Shown one piece after another: positions 34,548 through 43,831 of a stretch of DNA of 64,000 nucleotides. Every line of letters begins with the position of its first letter. The first letter of the stretch is position 1. Under the pieces are notes generated by a model. That model was not told where the DNA came from. It did no database searches and saw only the letters and a list, made by a program, of their open reading frames with translations. The position numbers were made by a program, and so were the translations under genes. Origin of the DNA: Marinomonas balearica (GTDB lineage Bacteria; Pseudomonadota; Gammaproteobacteria; Pseudomonadales; Marinomonadaceae); contig NZ_SNXC01000010.1 of NCBI RefSeq assembly GCF_004362145.1, positions 62,001 through 126,000 of the forward strand. Direction: 5' to 3'.

Positions 34548-36425
34548 TTAACCTTGTCTGCTTTGTTGGAGTAACTGTAGCCTTTGAATTACCTCTTCTT
34601 TAGTCGGTTCACCTACAACTTTGAGCTCTTTTTCTTCTTTTCCTTGAGGGTTTATAAAGACAAGTGAAGGAGGGCCAAACAGTTCAAAGTGCTGCATGAG
34701 TTGTTTGTTGCTATTTGAATTGGCTGTTACATCGACGCGGATTATTTTTACATTTTTCCAATAAGGGTAGACGTCAGGCGATTTAAAGATCTCTTCTTCA
34801 ATCACCTTACAGCTGATGCACCAATCAGCATACAGATCCAGCACCATTGGGTGCCCGACATTTGCGGCTTTTACGGCATCTAATTCAGATAAAGATCCAA
34901 TGGTTGCGGCATAAGGAACCGTAGATTGCGTCTGCATATTGTTGCCGGATAATGCCAGTTTTTGGAATGGTGTGGCAGGGTTGTTCGCTCCACTCAAGGT
35001 GCCGATGGAAAGGCTTACGGCCAGCACACTTGAAAGCAGCGCCAAAAACCAGCGGACAGGGTGGGAAGCGAGTGCAACGGCTCTGTGAATAAAGTAGGAA
35101 GCGAGAACTAAAAAGAATATTGCCCACAGAGCGACGCTGAGCTCTCCAGAAATAAAGCGAGACATAAGCCAGATCGAAATACTGAGTAATCCGAACCCCA
35201 TAATAAACTTGATGTCATTTAGCCATTCACCGTTTTTGGGTAGAGCGCGTGCCCCAAAATAGCCAACTAATAACAACGGTGCGCCCATACCTAAGGCCAT
35301 TGTAAACAGCATACCTGCGCCATATAAACTGTCGCCAGAACTGCTGATGTATAGAATAACGCCTGCAAGTGGTGCTGATACGCAAGGTGAGACAATAAGA
35401 GTGGCTATCACGCCCGAAAATGCGACTGCGACGTAGTGTGATAACGCCGAGCGATTAGAGTTTGATTGTACTTGAGTCGAAAAATTCTGAAGTCGGTTCG
35501 TAAGGAAAGTAGGGAGCCTAATTTCAAATAACCCAAACATTGCGAAGCTTAAAAAGACAAATAAAGCCGCGCTTAGGCTGATAACAATGGGGCTTTGTAA
35601 GGCTGCTTGTATATTAAGCTGAGTGCCAAAAAGACCTGCTAGCGCACCGATAAGTGCATAAGTGGATGCCATTGACACAACATAAATGAACGAAAGACCT
35701 AGCCCTTTTAAAGCGGTAGATTTTGAGCCTACGACAATTGCGCTCACAATAGGAATCATTGGTAAAACACAGGGAGTAAGAGATAAAAGCAATCCTAGGC
35801 CAAACATGACTCCTAAACTCACCTGCCATGAATTGCTTTGTAGTGTTTCGGTTACGCTTGATGCTGTGGACGCTTTGGTGTTTTCAAGTGGTACAGGTTG
35901 CTGTATTTCCTTGAGTTGATTGTCAAAACTCGTCGATTTCTTGGCTGCTAGGTTAGAGTCGTGAACGGTAAAGTAAATAGGAGATGTTTGAGGAGGGTAG
36001 CACAATCCTTTCTCAGCACACCCTTGGTAGCCGATTAGAGCTTCTAGCTCCGTATTTTTTGTAAGTCCGCCTACAGGGGTTATTTCAACGTCAAGGGTAT
36101 CATGATAGACCTCGACGTCTCCAAAATATGGATCGTGCTTGGGTTCGCCTTTCGGTATATAGGAAAACGCGAATTTATCCGCATCTTGTCCTTTTAGTTT
36201 TAACTGATGTTTATAAAGATAGTAGCCCTCTTTAATTTGCCATGTGGCTATGAGGCGATTGTTTTGTTTATTGACAGATAGGACAAAAGCTTGCTCAACA
36301 GGTAAAAATTCAGAGCTCGATGACGCATTATTTGATCCAAAAGAAGAGTCAAAATTAAAAGCGTTTGCATACGGTGCAAACATGACGCACAGGAAGATAG
36401 AAAAGCTATGTAAAAATTGTCTCAT
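34548..36425 (-). CDS. dsbD: Thiol:disulfide interchange protein DsbD
   Basis: Carries electrons from cytoplasmic thioredoxin to periplasmic DsbC and cytochrome maturation proteins. 625 residues in three domains: signal peptide and periplasmic alpha domain (cysteines in YQGCAEKGLCYPP), eight-helix membrane domain (LSLTPCVLPMIPI and IVSPCVSAPLAG), and C-terminal thioredoxin-like domain (LYADWCISCKVIEEE). All six functional cysteines are present. Divergent from the lipoprotein gene. Confidence 0.96.
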   Translation of the reverse strand: MRQFLHSFSIFLCVMFAPYANAFNFDSSFGSNNASSSSEFLPVEQAFVLSVNKQNNRLIATWQIKEGYYLYKHQLKLKGQDADKFAFSYIPKGEPKHDPYFGDVEVYHDTLDVEITPVGGLTKNTELEALIGYQGCAEKGLCYPPQTSPIYFTVHDSNLAAKKSTSFDNQLKEIQQPVPLENTKASTASSVTETLQSNSWQVSLGVMFGLGLLLSLTPCVLPMIPIVSAIVVGSKSTALKGLGLSFIYVVSMASTYALIGALAGLFGTQLNIQAALQSPIVISLSAALFVFLSFAMFGLFEIRLPTFLTNRLQNFSTQVQSNSNRSALSHYVAVAFSGVIATLIVSPCVSAPLAGVILYISSSGDSLYGAGMLFTMALGMGAPLLLVGYFGARALPKNGEWLNDIKFIMGFGLLSISIWLMSRFISGELSVALWAIFFLVLASYFIHRAVALASHPVRWFLALLSSVLAVSLSIGTLSGANNPATPFQKLALSGNNMQTQSTVPYAATIGSLSELDAVKAANVGHPMVLDLYADWCISCKVIEEEIFKSPDVYPYWKNVKIIRVDVTANSNSNKQLMQHFELFGPPSLVFINPQGKEEKELKVVGEPTKEEVIQRLQLLQQSRQG

Positions 36426-36511
36426 TTAAAACGTGTCGTAGGAGTTTTCATATTAATGTCAGCACTATAGACTACCAGTGCGCCAAAAAGTTGCTACATG
36501 AGAGTCTAAAA

Positions 36512-37357
36512 TTGATAAAAAAGTACTTTTATTTCCTCGTTGTTGTTTTGTGTGTGTCTGGTTGTGCTGGAAACCCAAAACAAAAAGACAATAGTTCGGT
36601 ATTGCCATTAGAGAGTGCAATAGGCAACGATGCGGAAGGTTCCATAGAACATGAGAACCAACAAAATATCGTTGCGTCGGCTACCTTAGATACGAGCGTA
36701 GAAAATAGCGAGTCTAATTTTCCAGATGGCGGGGGCACGACGGCAAAGTATGCAAAAAGCAAAGATAAAATAGTAAATCGGCTATTGTATCTGGCGCGTG
36801 TCGCTTTTGATAAAAAACGCTTTTTGACGCCCGCTCATGACAATGCCAATCTATATTATCAAGCTGCGCTTGGTCGAGAGCCTGGAAACTACGATGCCAC
36901 ACTAGGGTTAGCTGAAATTGTAGAAACCTACATTGAATGGGCTCAAAACGCAGCCTCGAACCACCAATACAAAGTGGCCTATCGTTATCTAAATAAAGCA
37001 AAATCGGTTAACCCTCAAGACCCCTTGATATCTGAGACCTTCGCTCAAATATCTGGAGAAGAACGTGAACGAAAACAAAAACGAGCAAGTGTCGTTCGTA
37101 GTAATGATTCTTCTGTATCGAATCGGTATTATTTGCCATCCAATCTATTTAGATTGAGCGAAACGGAAATTCTTGCAAAAATGCAACCTATTATTGATAG
37201 AGTAAACCTTAAACAAGAAAGGTTGGTTATTAATTGGGCAAACGACAAAGAAGCTAGGCTGATATATCAAATTATTAACAGTCGTACGTCAGAATTTAGA
37301 GTGCGGGCGATGATTCATCATCGAACTGACTATTCAATCGAACTTAAACCAAATTAG
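36512..37357 (+). CDS. Putative lipoprotein with TPR-like region
   Basis: About 281 residues. The start has a lipoprotein signal: MIKKYFYFLVVVLCVSGC, with lipobox VSGC and modified cysteine near residue 18. A low-complexity stretch follows, then LLYLARVAFDKKRFLTPAHDNANLYYQAALGREPGNYDATLGLAEIV, which looks like TPR helices, and a C-terminal domain of unknown type. I prefer TTG at 36512; TTG at 36491 is possible. It precedes the DUF2333 gene by 11 bases, so the two probably work together at the cell envelope. Confidence 0.78.
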   Translation: MIKKYFYFLVVVLCVSGCAGNPKQKDNSSVLPLESAIGNDAEGSIEHENQQNIVASATLDTSVENSESNFPDGGGTTAKYAKSKDKIVNRLLYLARVAFDKKRFLTPAHDNANLYYQAALGREPGNYDATLGLAEIVETYIEWAQNAASNHQYKVAYRYLNKAKSVNPQDPLISETFAQISGEERERKQKRASVVRSNDSSVSNRYYLPSNLFRLSETEILAKMQPIIDRVNLKQERLVINWANDKEARLIYQIINSRTSEFRVRAMIHHRTDYSIELKPN

Positions 37358-37368
37358 GAAACAATTGC

Positions 37369-38418
37369 ATGGCGAATTTAATTGATCGCATTGCGTTTTG
37401 GAAGCATACCGATAACTTATCGGGAATAGGTAAAGGGGTTGTCGCAGGCCTGTTAGTGATTGTACTGATTTTGGGAGGCTTGGGGTTCTATTGGAGTCAG
37501 GCTCCGAGCAGTTTTGATGTGGTTGCTGCGGCCAAGGCTAGAGCGGAACAACGAGGCTATCTCAATAACAGCAAAAAGCTGGCGGTAGGCTACACAACGT
37601 CAAATACACTGTATGAAATTGTTGATACATTGCTCGAAAAGCCAGGCGGATTCATAACCAACGATATCATGCCTCCCGGTGTGTTTATGGATAACATGCC
37701 AGCTTGGGAATTTGGTGTTTTGGTGCAGTCTCGTGACCTAGCACGCGCATTAAGAAAAGAGTTTAGTCGTTCACAGTCTCAGTCGACTGAAGATGTGAAC
37801 CTAAAAGTGGCGGAGCCGCAGTATAACTTTGATAACAAAAGCTGGGCGCTTCCTTCCAGTGAAAGTGAATATCAAAAAGGGAACGATGAGCTATTAGCGT
37901 ACTTGGATCGATTGGCAAACAAAGCCGATTCAAACGCCCAGTTTTACGCTCGTGCGGACAATCTACGGGATTGGCTGTCTGACGTATCAACGCGCTTAGG
38001 TTCTCTTTCTCAGCGATTGTCCGCAAGTGTTGTAAAAGTACGTGAAAATACCGATCTTGCCGGAGACCCAACGGCTAGACAATCCACAGAAACCTCATCA
38101 CATACGTATGTGCGGACGCCATGGACTCAAATTGACGATGTTTTTTATGAGGCGCGTGGTGCTAGTTGGGCGCTAATTCATATCTTGCGAGCAATTGAAG
38201 TGGATTTCGTATTTACATTGCAAGATAAAAACGCACTTGTGAGCTTACGACAAATCATTCGAGAATTAGAGTCGACACAAGCTACCGTGTGGTCTCCTAT
38301 GATATTAAATGGCAGCGGTTTTGGTATGTTAGCGAATCACTCGCTTGTAATGGCGTCTTATATCTCCCGCGCTAATGCCGCTATTATTGACCTACGTAGA
38401 TTGCTTGAACAAGGTTAA
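37369..38418 (+). CDS. DUF2333 family protein
   Basis: 349 residues. One membrane helix near the N-terminus (GVVAGLLVIVLILGGLGFYW, about 23-42) and a large periplasmic part with family landmarks KKLAVGYTTSNTLYEIVDTLLEKPGGFITNDIMPPG and YISRANAAIIDLRRLLEQG. A good AGGAAAC ribosome site precedes the ATG. Members are conserved in gammaproteobacteria without known function. Sits between a lipoprotein and an acetyltransferase gene, all closely spaced on the plus strand. Confidence 0.88.
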   Translation: MANLIDRIAFWKHTDNLSGIGKGVVAGLLVIVLILGGLGFYWSQAPSSFDVVAAAKARAEQRGYLNNSKKLAVGYTTSNTLYEIVDTLLEKPGGFITNDIMPPGVFMDNMPAWEFGVLVQSRDLARALRKEFSRSQSQSTEDVNLKVAEPQYNFDNKSWALPSSESEYQKGNDELLAYLDRLANKADSNAQFYARADNLRDWLSDVSTRLGSLSQRLSASVVKVRENTDLAGDPTARQSTETSSHTYVRTPWTQIDDVFYEARGASWALIHILRAIEVDFVFTLQDKNALVSLRQIIRELESTQATVWSPMILNGSGFGMLANHSLVMASYISRANAAIIDLRRLLEQG

Positions 38419-38421
38419 AGT

Positions 38422-38919
38422 GTGTTTGTTTCGGAGCAGAATGTAATTCAGGTGCGTCACGCAAGATTGGATGATGCGCCTTTTATTCTGGATATTTATC
38501 AACAGCACATTGCATTCGATGACATTACTCTTGTTACTGCAATCAGTTGGATTGAGCAAGCGACAGAGCAACGGCCTGTTTGGGTCGCAACGTATGAAAA
38601 CGAAATAGTGGGCTGGTGCTCATTAGAGCCTTATTATGGTTTGAAAGCGTTTGATCATGTTGCCGAGTTGGGGCTGTATATTGCTAAAAAGTGGCGCAGA
38701 AATGGGGTCGGGAAAACACTGATTAAGAAGATTGAGCACGATTCACATGATTTAAATTTATCTACGATTGTGGTTAATATTTTTTCAGGGAACACATCGA
38801 GTATCCAGTTTTTTGAGCAGCAAAATTTTAGTCACTATGGTGTCGTGCCCAATGCAGTAAAACTGCCCCATAATGACCTAGAAAACATGGTGATTATGGG
38901 GGTCGAATTTACCCAATAA
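38422..38919 (+). CDS. GNAT-family N-acetyltransferase
   Basis: 165 residues. Shows the acetyl-CoA loop RRNGVGKTLIKKI (Q/RxxGxG/A) and the IFSGNTSSIQFFEQQNFSHYGV end typical of phosphinothricin-acetyltransferase-like GNATs. Start GTG at 38422, eight bases after AAGG in the end of the DUF2333 gene, so translation is probably coupled. Substrate unknown. Converges with the dGTPase gene. Confidence 0.9.
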   Translation: MFVSEQNVIQVRHARLDDAPFILDIYQQHIAFDDITLVTAISWIEQATEQRPVWVATYENEIVGWCSLEPYYGLKAFDHVAELGLYIAKKWRRNGVGKTLIKKIEHDSHDLNLSTIVVNIFSGNTSSIQFFEQQNFSHYGVVPNAVKLPHNDLENMVIMGVEFTQ

Positions 38920-38926
38920 TGGGCTA

Positions 38927-40276
38927 TTAAATCGGCTCGAATACCGATCCTACGCTTGGTACGAACAGCGTGTTATATAACCTACTTGCGTAATCGTCAG
39001 TCATCGATGCCATATAATCGCATATAATTCTCTGACTGTTTCCCTCTGCTTTTTTAACCGCTCTCCATTCGGATGCTATCTCTTTTGGCAACAATCGATC
39101 TGGATCGGAATTTAGCGCTTCAAAAATTTCAAGCAACATCTGTTGCCCTTTATAAACCAACATTTGTACTTCTGGACGTTTAATGATGTGTTGCATTTCG
39201 AAGTTTTTAAGCGTGGCTAACGCTTCTTTTTGAGCGCTAGGAAGCGTTGCGCTGTAACGTAGCAAAGGATGCTCAAAGTCCGTATTTTCGCTTATTTCAC
39301 AAGATGTTATAAACCAACTAACCAAATTTCCAATTGCTTCCTTTCTTAAATGGCTTTTACCACTGAAGAGTTGGTCTCTAACGGTCTTTATATTTTTATT
39401 GAGGTAGGACGTATCAAGCTGGGTTAATTGGGGTTCTAAATATTTGCTCCACATCTCCTGAGTGACCATGCCCAAGACGATAGCGTCTTCTAGGTCGTGC
39501 ACTCCGTAGGCGATATCGTCCGCCAGATCCATTATGGAAGTATCAAAGTTGCTAAATAAAGAGACAGAATGACTGTTATTTTGTGCAGGTTTTGTTTTAG
39601 CCATTTGCTTTCTATCGGCTTCACTAAACGGCGAGAGAACCCAATTTAGAAGGTCTTTTTCTTCTGCATAGATGCATTTTGGTGGCGACCAGAGTTTTGC
39701 TTGAAACTGTCTTAAGTTGCTCGGTTTCGCGGGGTACTGTCCAACAACGTCATCATGTAATACTGGGTATTTTAATACGCCCAGCATCGTTCTACGCGAC
39801 ACGTCCATACCAAACTCATCGGAATAGGAGCCTCGTTTTGACAGGATTCTTAGAGATTGCGCGTTCCCTTCAAAACCTCCATGATCTGTCATCATATAAT
39901 TTAGAGCTACTTCTCCACCGTGACCAAAGGGAGGGTGCCCAATATCATGGCTTAGACAAATTGTCTCGATTAAAGCATCATCAGCTAGCCACGGTAGAAA
40001 CGCTTCATTATCCTGATAGCGGTGACGTAAGTGGAAAGCGATACCGCCGCCAATTTGAGATACTTCTAATGAATGTGTTAATCGTGTACGGCTGTAGTCA
40101 TTTTGACGAATAGCGAGTATCTGCGTTTTTGACTGAAGCCTTCTAAAAGCGGCGCTGTGTATTATTCTCGCTCGATCACGTTGATAAACGGTTCTGTAGT
40201 CGTTATCTCTATTAACCTTCGGGCCAGACTGTCGCTCTTCCCATATCGTAAAATCGTCGTATGCATCGTTATTCAT
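38927..40276 (-). CDS. dgt: Deoxyguanosinetriphosphate triphosphohydrolase-like protein
   Basis: HD-domain enzyme of 449 residues that releases triphosphate from dNTPs, usually dGTP. Motifs: FRRLQSKTQI, RTRLTHSLEVSQIG, ICLSHDIGHPPFGHGGE with the metal-binding HD, and MDLADDIAYGVHDLEDA. All metal ligands appear present. Such enzymes adjust dNTP pools and in some species restrict phage. No neighbouring defence genes are seen. Confidence 0.93.
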   Translation of the reverse strand: MNNDAYDDFTIWEERQSGPKVNRDNDYRTVYQRDRARIIHSAAFRRLQSKTQILAIRQNDYSRTRLTHSLEVSQIGGGIAFHLRHRYQDNEAFLPWLADDALIETICLSHDIGHPPFGHGGEVALNYMMTDHGGFEGNAQSLRILSKRGSYSDEFGMDVSRRTMLGVLKYPVLHDDVVGQYPAKPSNLRQFQAKLWSPPKCIYAEEKDLLNWVLSPFSEADRKQMAKTKPAQNNSHSVSLFSNFDTSIMDLADDIAYGVHDLEDAIVLGMVTQEMWSKYLEPQLTQLDTSYLNKNIKTVRDQLFSGKSHLRKEAIGNLVSWFITSCEISENTDFEHPLLRYSATLPSAQKEALATLKNFEMQHIIKRPEVQMLVYKGQQMLLEIFEALNSDPDRLLPKEIASEWRAVKKAEGNSQRIICDYMASMTDDYASRLYNTLFVPSVGSVFEPI

Positions 40277-40402
40277 TTAACGTTACCTGCCTAGCTCAAA
40301 TTCGATGTGTCATATCATAGATAACTCATTAAAACACGATGTAGGTCAATGTCCCAATAATACTGAACAGGCATAATGGCGACCTAATCATAAGGACACA
40401 TT

Positions 40403-40702
40403 ATGCTTAATACACAACATCTAACCACATTTAAGGTGCTTGTAGAAACGGGCAGCTTTACTCAAACGGCAAAGTTGCTTGGTTTAACGCAACCTGCGGT
40501 GAGTCAGCATATCCAAAAACTGGAGAAGGGTTTAGGCAATGCATTGTTGATTCGTCATGGAAGGCGTACGGAATTAACAAGTGCTGGTAAATTATTGTTT
40601 GATCACGTTCGTGAGTTGGAAAAATGCTACGACCGATTTGTAAAGGTCTGGCAGCGAGAGAGCAATTTAAACGCACAGGTGATTGAGAAAAAGTCGGCTT
40701 AA
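40403..40702 (+). CDS. LysR-type protein, DNA-binding domain only
   Basis: 99 residues with a clean LysR helix-turn-helix: LTTFKVLVETGSFTQTAKLLGLTQPAVSQHIQKLEKGLGNALLIRHGRRTELTSAGKLL. The linker helix (VRELEKCYDRFVKVW) follows, then the frame stops, with no effector domain. The nudL gene ends ten bases later, leaving no space for a lost domain downstream. An AAGGACAC ribosome site precedes the ATG. It could be a functional short regulator or dominant partner, or a truncated remnant. Confidence 0.85.
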   Translation: MLNTQHLTTFKVLVETGSFTQTAKLLGLTQPAVSQHIQKLEKGLGNALLIRHGRRTELTSAGKLLFDHVRELEKCYDRFVKVWQRESNLNAQVIEKKSA

Positions 40703-40711
40703 GTTCAGTCG

Positions 40712-41401
40712 TCAATTCCTCATTTTTGAATGACGAAGTGTGTGATAAAGGCCGTGTAATATGCCAGCAGTCACGCCCCAAATTCGGATTTTATTGTATT
40801 CGACTTCAAAATATCCACGAGTAAGTCCGCCGATCTTTTTTTCTTTGTAGCGGTAGTTCGCCGGATTGAGTAGGTAGGCGAGGGGGACCCAGTGTACGCT
40901 TTCTACTTCGTCTTTACTCAGGCTTAGCTCACTGTGGCGTGTCATTTCCGCGATAATGGGTTTGATGCAAAAACCAGAAATTGAGCAATACTCACCAAGC
41001 TCTCCTAACAGGTCGAAGCAATCTGGTGCCAATCCTACTTCTTCCAATGTTTCTCTAAGAGCTGTGTATTGGATGCTTGAATCGTCAGGGTCGTGCTTGC
41101 CGCCCGGGAATGCAATCTGGCCGGGGTGATTTCGCATATGAAGCGCGCGTTGGGTAAATAACACTTCTAAATCGCCATCTCCTCCCATTGCTTGGCGAAT
41201 GGGGATCAATACGGCCGCTGAGCGCAGCGCAACCTTCTCGGCACTGACTCCGAGCCTATCTGAGTGGTGAGCGAGCATTGCACGTCGTTCTTCTTCTTTT
41301 TGAATTTGGAAGTGCGGATTTCCTGCATTGAGTGCCGTGCGAATTTCTTCGATGTCGACATCCAGAGGCGGGGATTCTAAAAAATGCTCTACATCAGTCA
41401 T
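40712..41401 (-). CDS. NUDIX CoA pyrophosphatase (NudL/YeaB-like)
   Basis: 229 residues. Carries the UPF0035 sequence VLFTQRALHMRNHPGQIAFPGGKHDPDD just before the Nudix catalytic helix RETLEEVG. These enzymes hydrolyse CoA to phosphopantetheine and ADP. About 45 residues longer than common NudL, because of an N-terminal extension (MTDVEHFLESPPLDVDIEEI). It starts four bases after the pabB stop and is probably cotranscribed with it. Confidence 0.92.
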   Translation of the reverse strand: MTDVEHFLESPPLDVDIEEIRTALNAGNPHFQIQKEEERRAMLAHHSDRLGVSAEKVALRSAAVLIPIRQAMGGDGDLEVLFTQRALHMRNHPGQIAFPGGKHDPDDSSIQYTALRETLEEVGLAPDCFDLLGELGEYCSISGFCIKPIIAEMTRHSELSLSKDEVESVHWVPLAYLLNPANYRYKEKKIGGLTRGYFEVEYNKIRIWGVTAGILHGLYHTLRHSKMRN

Positions 41402-41405
41402 TTTT

Positions 41406-42806
41406 CTACTTCTCCAAGAAACCTTGCTCTAAAGTATGAGTCAACTTTCCGACTTTAGTAAAGGTTTCTTGATACTCTTCTTCGCATTTTGAGTCAGCGA
41501 CTAAACCTCCGCCCGCCCAACAGTGAATATGTTGACCGTCTGCAACCATGGTTCTAATTGTTATGCTGGAGTCCATTTGCCCATTGCTGCTGAAGTAAGT
41601 GATCGAACCGCAATAAGCACTTCTGACGTGGGGCTCTAGCTCATCAATTATCTCCATCGCTCTTATTTTTGGTGCGCCTGTAATTGAGCCGCCCGGGAAA
41701 CTTTGATTGAATACTTTAATGTGTTCTTGCGGTTCTTCAATTCGGCCTTCAACAGTCGAGACAAGATGATGAACATTCGCGTAGCTTTCCAAAGCGAAAA
41801 GCTTAGGCACTTTTACTGATCCCGTGGAACAGCTTCGGCCTAGATCATTTCGAAGTAAGTCGACGATCATAAGGTTCTCGGCTCGGTCTTTTTCGGCGGT
41901 TAGCAATTCCTCGGCGAGCGCTTTGTCTTCTATTGGCGTTGCTCCTCGTGGTCGAGTGCCCTTGATGGGTTTTGATTCAATGCGACCATCATTACACTTC
42001 AGAAACCGTTCGGGAGAATGAGATAATATCGCAGCGCCAGCTCCTAGCTCGATGTAGGCGGAAAATGGAGTAGGTACGGCATCAGTGAGCACTTTATAGG
42101 CTTGATAAGAGTCGCCTTTATAAGGTGCTGAAAAACGCTGTGCCAAGTTGACCTGATAACAGTCACCCGCTTGGATGTAATCTTGAACTTTTGCAAACTT
42201 CTCGGCGTATTCTTCTTGCGTCATGTTTGACGTAAAGCGTTTGTCTAATTGAAAAGATGTCGCTTCGACAGGTTCGCTTGGTTTAAACCGTTCAAGTAAT
42301 TCATTCTGCTCGTCGATGCACCAAGGCGTTAGCATCAAGTATGTTTCGAGTTTTTGATGGTCAGTGATTAACGCCCAACCATATAGGCCAACTAAAAGGT
42401 CAGGAAGGTCAATGTCATCAATACAGCTTTGAGGCAATGCTTCTACATAATGTCCAGATTCGTATCCATAATACCCAACCAGCCCTCCGGTAAATGGAAT
42501 GTCTTTTTGCGCTTTGATCGCCCAAGGTTCCTGAACGGTATAAGACATTAGTTCATCAAGCGTATCGAGTGGATTTTGGTGGTTTCCCATCTCGTAAATA
42601 GGCGTGTCCCGCCAAATTAACTTAGTTTCTTCATGCTTTGCAGAAATCATCGCAATGGGATCTGCGACCAACAAATCATAACGAGTGTCGTTAAAGGATT
42701 TGTGATTGCTGTCCAATAAAATGGGTAAAGGGAGATCTCGGTAATGAGCAAAAAGATCCACCATCGATGACTGATAAGGAAGGCTTATCAGTTTTATTTC
42801 TGACAT
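41406..42806 (-). CDS. pabB: Aminodeoxychorismate synthase component I
   Basis: Makes 4-amino-4-deoxychorismate from chorismate and ammonia in folate synthesis. 466 residues. Chorismate-binding motifs: DCYQVNLAQRF, SHSPERFL, ESKPIKGTRPRG (with the catalytic lysine), RNDLGRSC, FPGGSITGAPKIRAMEIIDELEP, and the C-terminal AGGGLVADS. PIKGT marks PabB rather than anthranilate synthase (PIAGT). The amidotransferase partner PabA is not in this window. Confidence 0.95.
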   Translation of the reverse strand: MSEIKLISLPYQSSMVDLFAHYRDLPLPILLDSNHKSFNDTRYDLLVADPIAMISAKHEETKLIWRDTPIYEMGNHQNPLDTLDELMSYTVQEPWAIKAQKDIPFTGGLVGYYGYESGHYVEALPQSCIDDIDLPDLLVGLYGWALITDHQKLETYLMLTPWCIDEQNELLERFKPSEPVEATSFQLDKRFTSNMTQEEYAEKFAKVQDYIQAGDCYQVNLAQRFSAPYKGDSYQAYKVLTDAVPTPFSAYIELGAGAAILSHSPERFLKCNDGRIESKPIKGTRPRGATPIEDKALAEELLTAEKDRAENLMIVDLLRNDLGRSCSTGSVKVPKLFALESYANVHHLVSTVEGRIEEPQEHIKVFNQSFPGGSITGAPKIRAMEIIDELEPHVRSAYCGSITYFSSNGQMDSSITIRTMVADGQHIHCWAGGGLVADSKCEEEYQETFTKVGKLTHTLEQGFLEK

Positions 42807-42857
42807 AATTCACCACAAATATGTTTAAGTTTATTTCCCTATATTAATTGGGGGGTT

Positions 42858-43739
42858 ATGAGGAAATTTAAAGTGTCTGAGATCAATTATCTTCATCTGG
42901 GAGAAGTAACATTACGTTACCGACTTATTCATAATCCCGAAAGCCTTACCGATGCGTCATGCTTAATGCTTCATGGGGCAGGAGTCGCGGCTGACATTAC
43001 TTTTTTACCTATTTTAGAGCACCTTAATCATTGGCGTTGGGTGTTATTGCCTGACTTAACAGGGATGGGAGAAAGTTATTTCAATGAGCGGGACGAACGG
43101 CCCGTTTCAATTGATTCCCTTGCGAGCGAAGTTGACTCATTGTTGACGTATTTAGATTGGAACCAGTTTGATTTTGTGGGTTATTCGCTAGGCGGTTTAG
43201 TGGGTCTTAGGCTAAACCAGGTGAGAACGGAAGCAAGTAACGTATCTTCGAAAATGGCATTACTTGAGCCTGCTTCTCTCGACAGGGAGGATTTAGGGGC
43301 GCTCATGGGGATTCGTGAACGTTATCGTGAAGCTTCTTTGATTATTAGAGAAACAGGTGATGTGGAACAAGGTGTCGCCTTGTTTATGAACAGCGTTGCT
43401 CCTGAACGCAAGAAGCACCCTGTGACTGAAGCAACAACACAGTCCCGTTTAGCGCATAGGCCGCATGGCTTTGCATATGCGTTAGATGCCGTTACAGACT
43501 GGGTTCAAGGCGTTGTAAATGCGCCGCATGCTAGGAACGAGCTGATCGACAGTGTTCGCGCTTCGTTGCTGATTTCAGGCGCATTAAGTAATGATGCTCT
43601 TCGTTCACATTACGATCAAATTGTATCCAGAAAACCAGCATGGAAACACGCGGTTTTAAAAGGGTGTGATCACAGCCTGCCTTTTCAGAAACCACGACAA
43701 GTGGCCAAGTTGCTAACTGATTGGTTTGAAATGAAATAA
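42858..43739 (+). CDS. Alpha/beta hydrolase
   Basis: 293 residues. Oxyanion block CLMLHGAGVAADITFL, nucleophile elbow FVGYSLGGLVGL and catalytic histidine in KGCDHSLPF. No signal peptide is seen. Start ATG follows a G-rich ATTGGGGGG site. Divergent from pabB. Substrate unknown; the cap region gives no clear subfamily. Confidence 0.88.
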   Translation: MRKFKVSEINYLHLGEVTLRYRLIHNPESLTDASCLMLHGAGVAADITFLPILEHLNHWRWVLLPDLTGMGESYFNERDERPVSIDSLASEVDSLLTYLDWNQFDFVGYSLGGLVGLRLNQVRTEASNVSSKMALLEPASLDREDLGALMGIRERYREASLIIRETGDVEQGVALFMNSVAPERKKHPVTEATTQSRLAHRPHGFAYALDAVTDWVQGVVNAPHARNELIDSVRASLLISGALSNDALRSHYDQIVSRKPAWKHAVLKGCDHSLPFQKPRQVAKLLTDWFEMK

Positions 43740-43831
43740 AAATCGACTATAAAACGCTCAATTAATCTTTAAAGTTTCTTTACATTCAGGCGTTAAGATA
43801 GTCATAGTGAATTATTTTTGTCGGAGGCATC

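Noticed and set aside
38927..40276. Defence island around the dGTPase-like gene
   Set aside because: Neighbours are housekeeping genes (acetyltransferase, LysR fragment, nudL, pabB); no defence partner is present.
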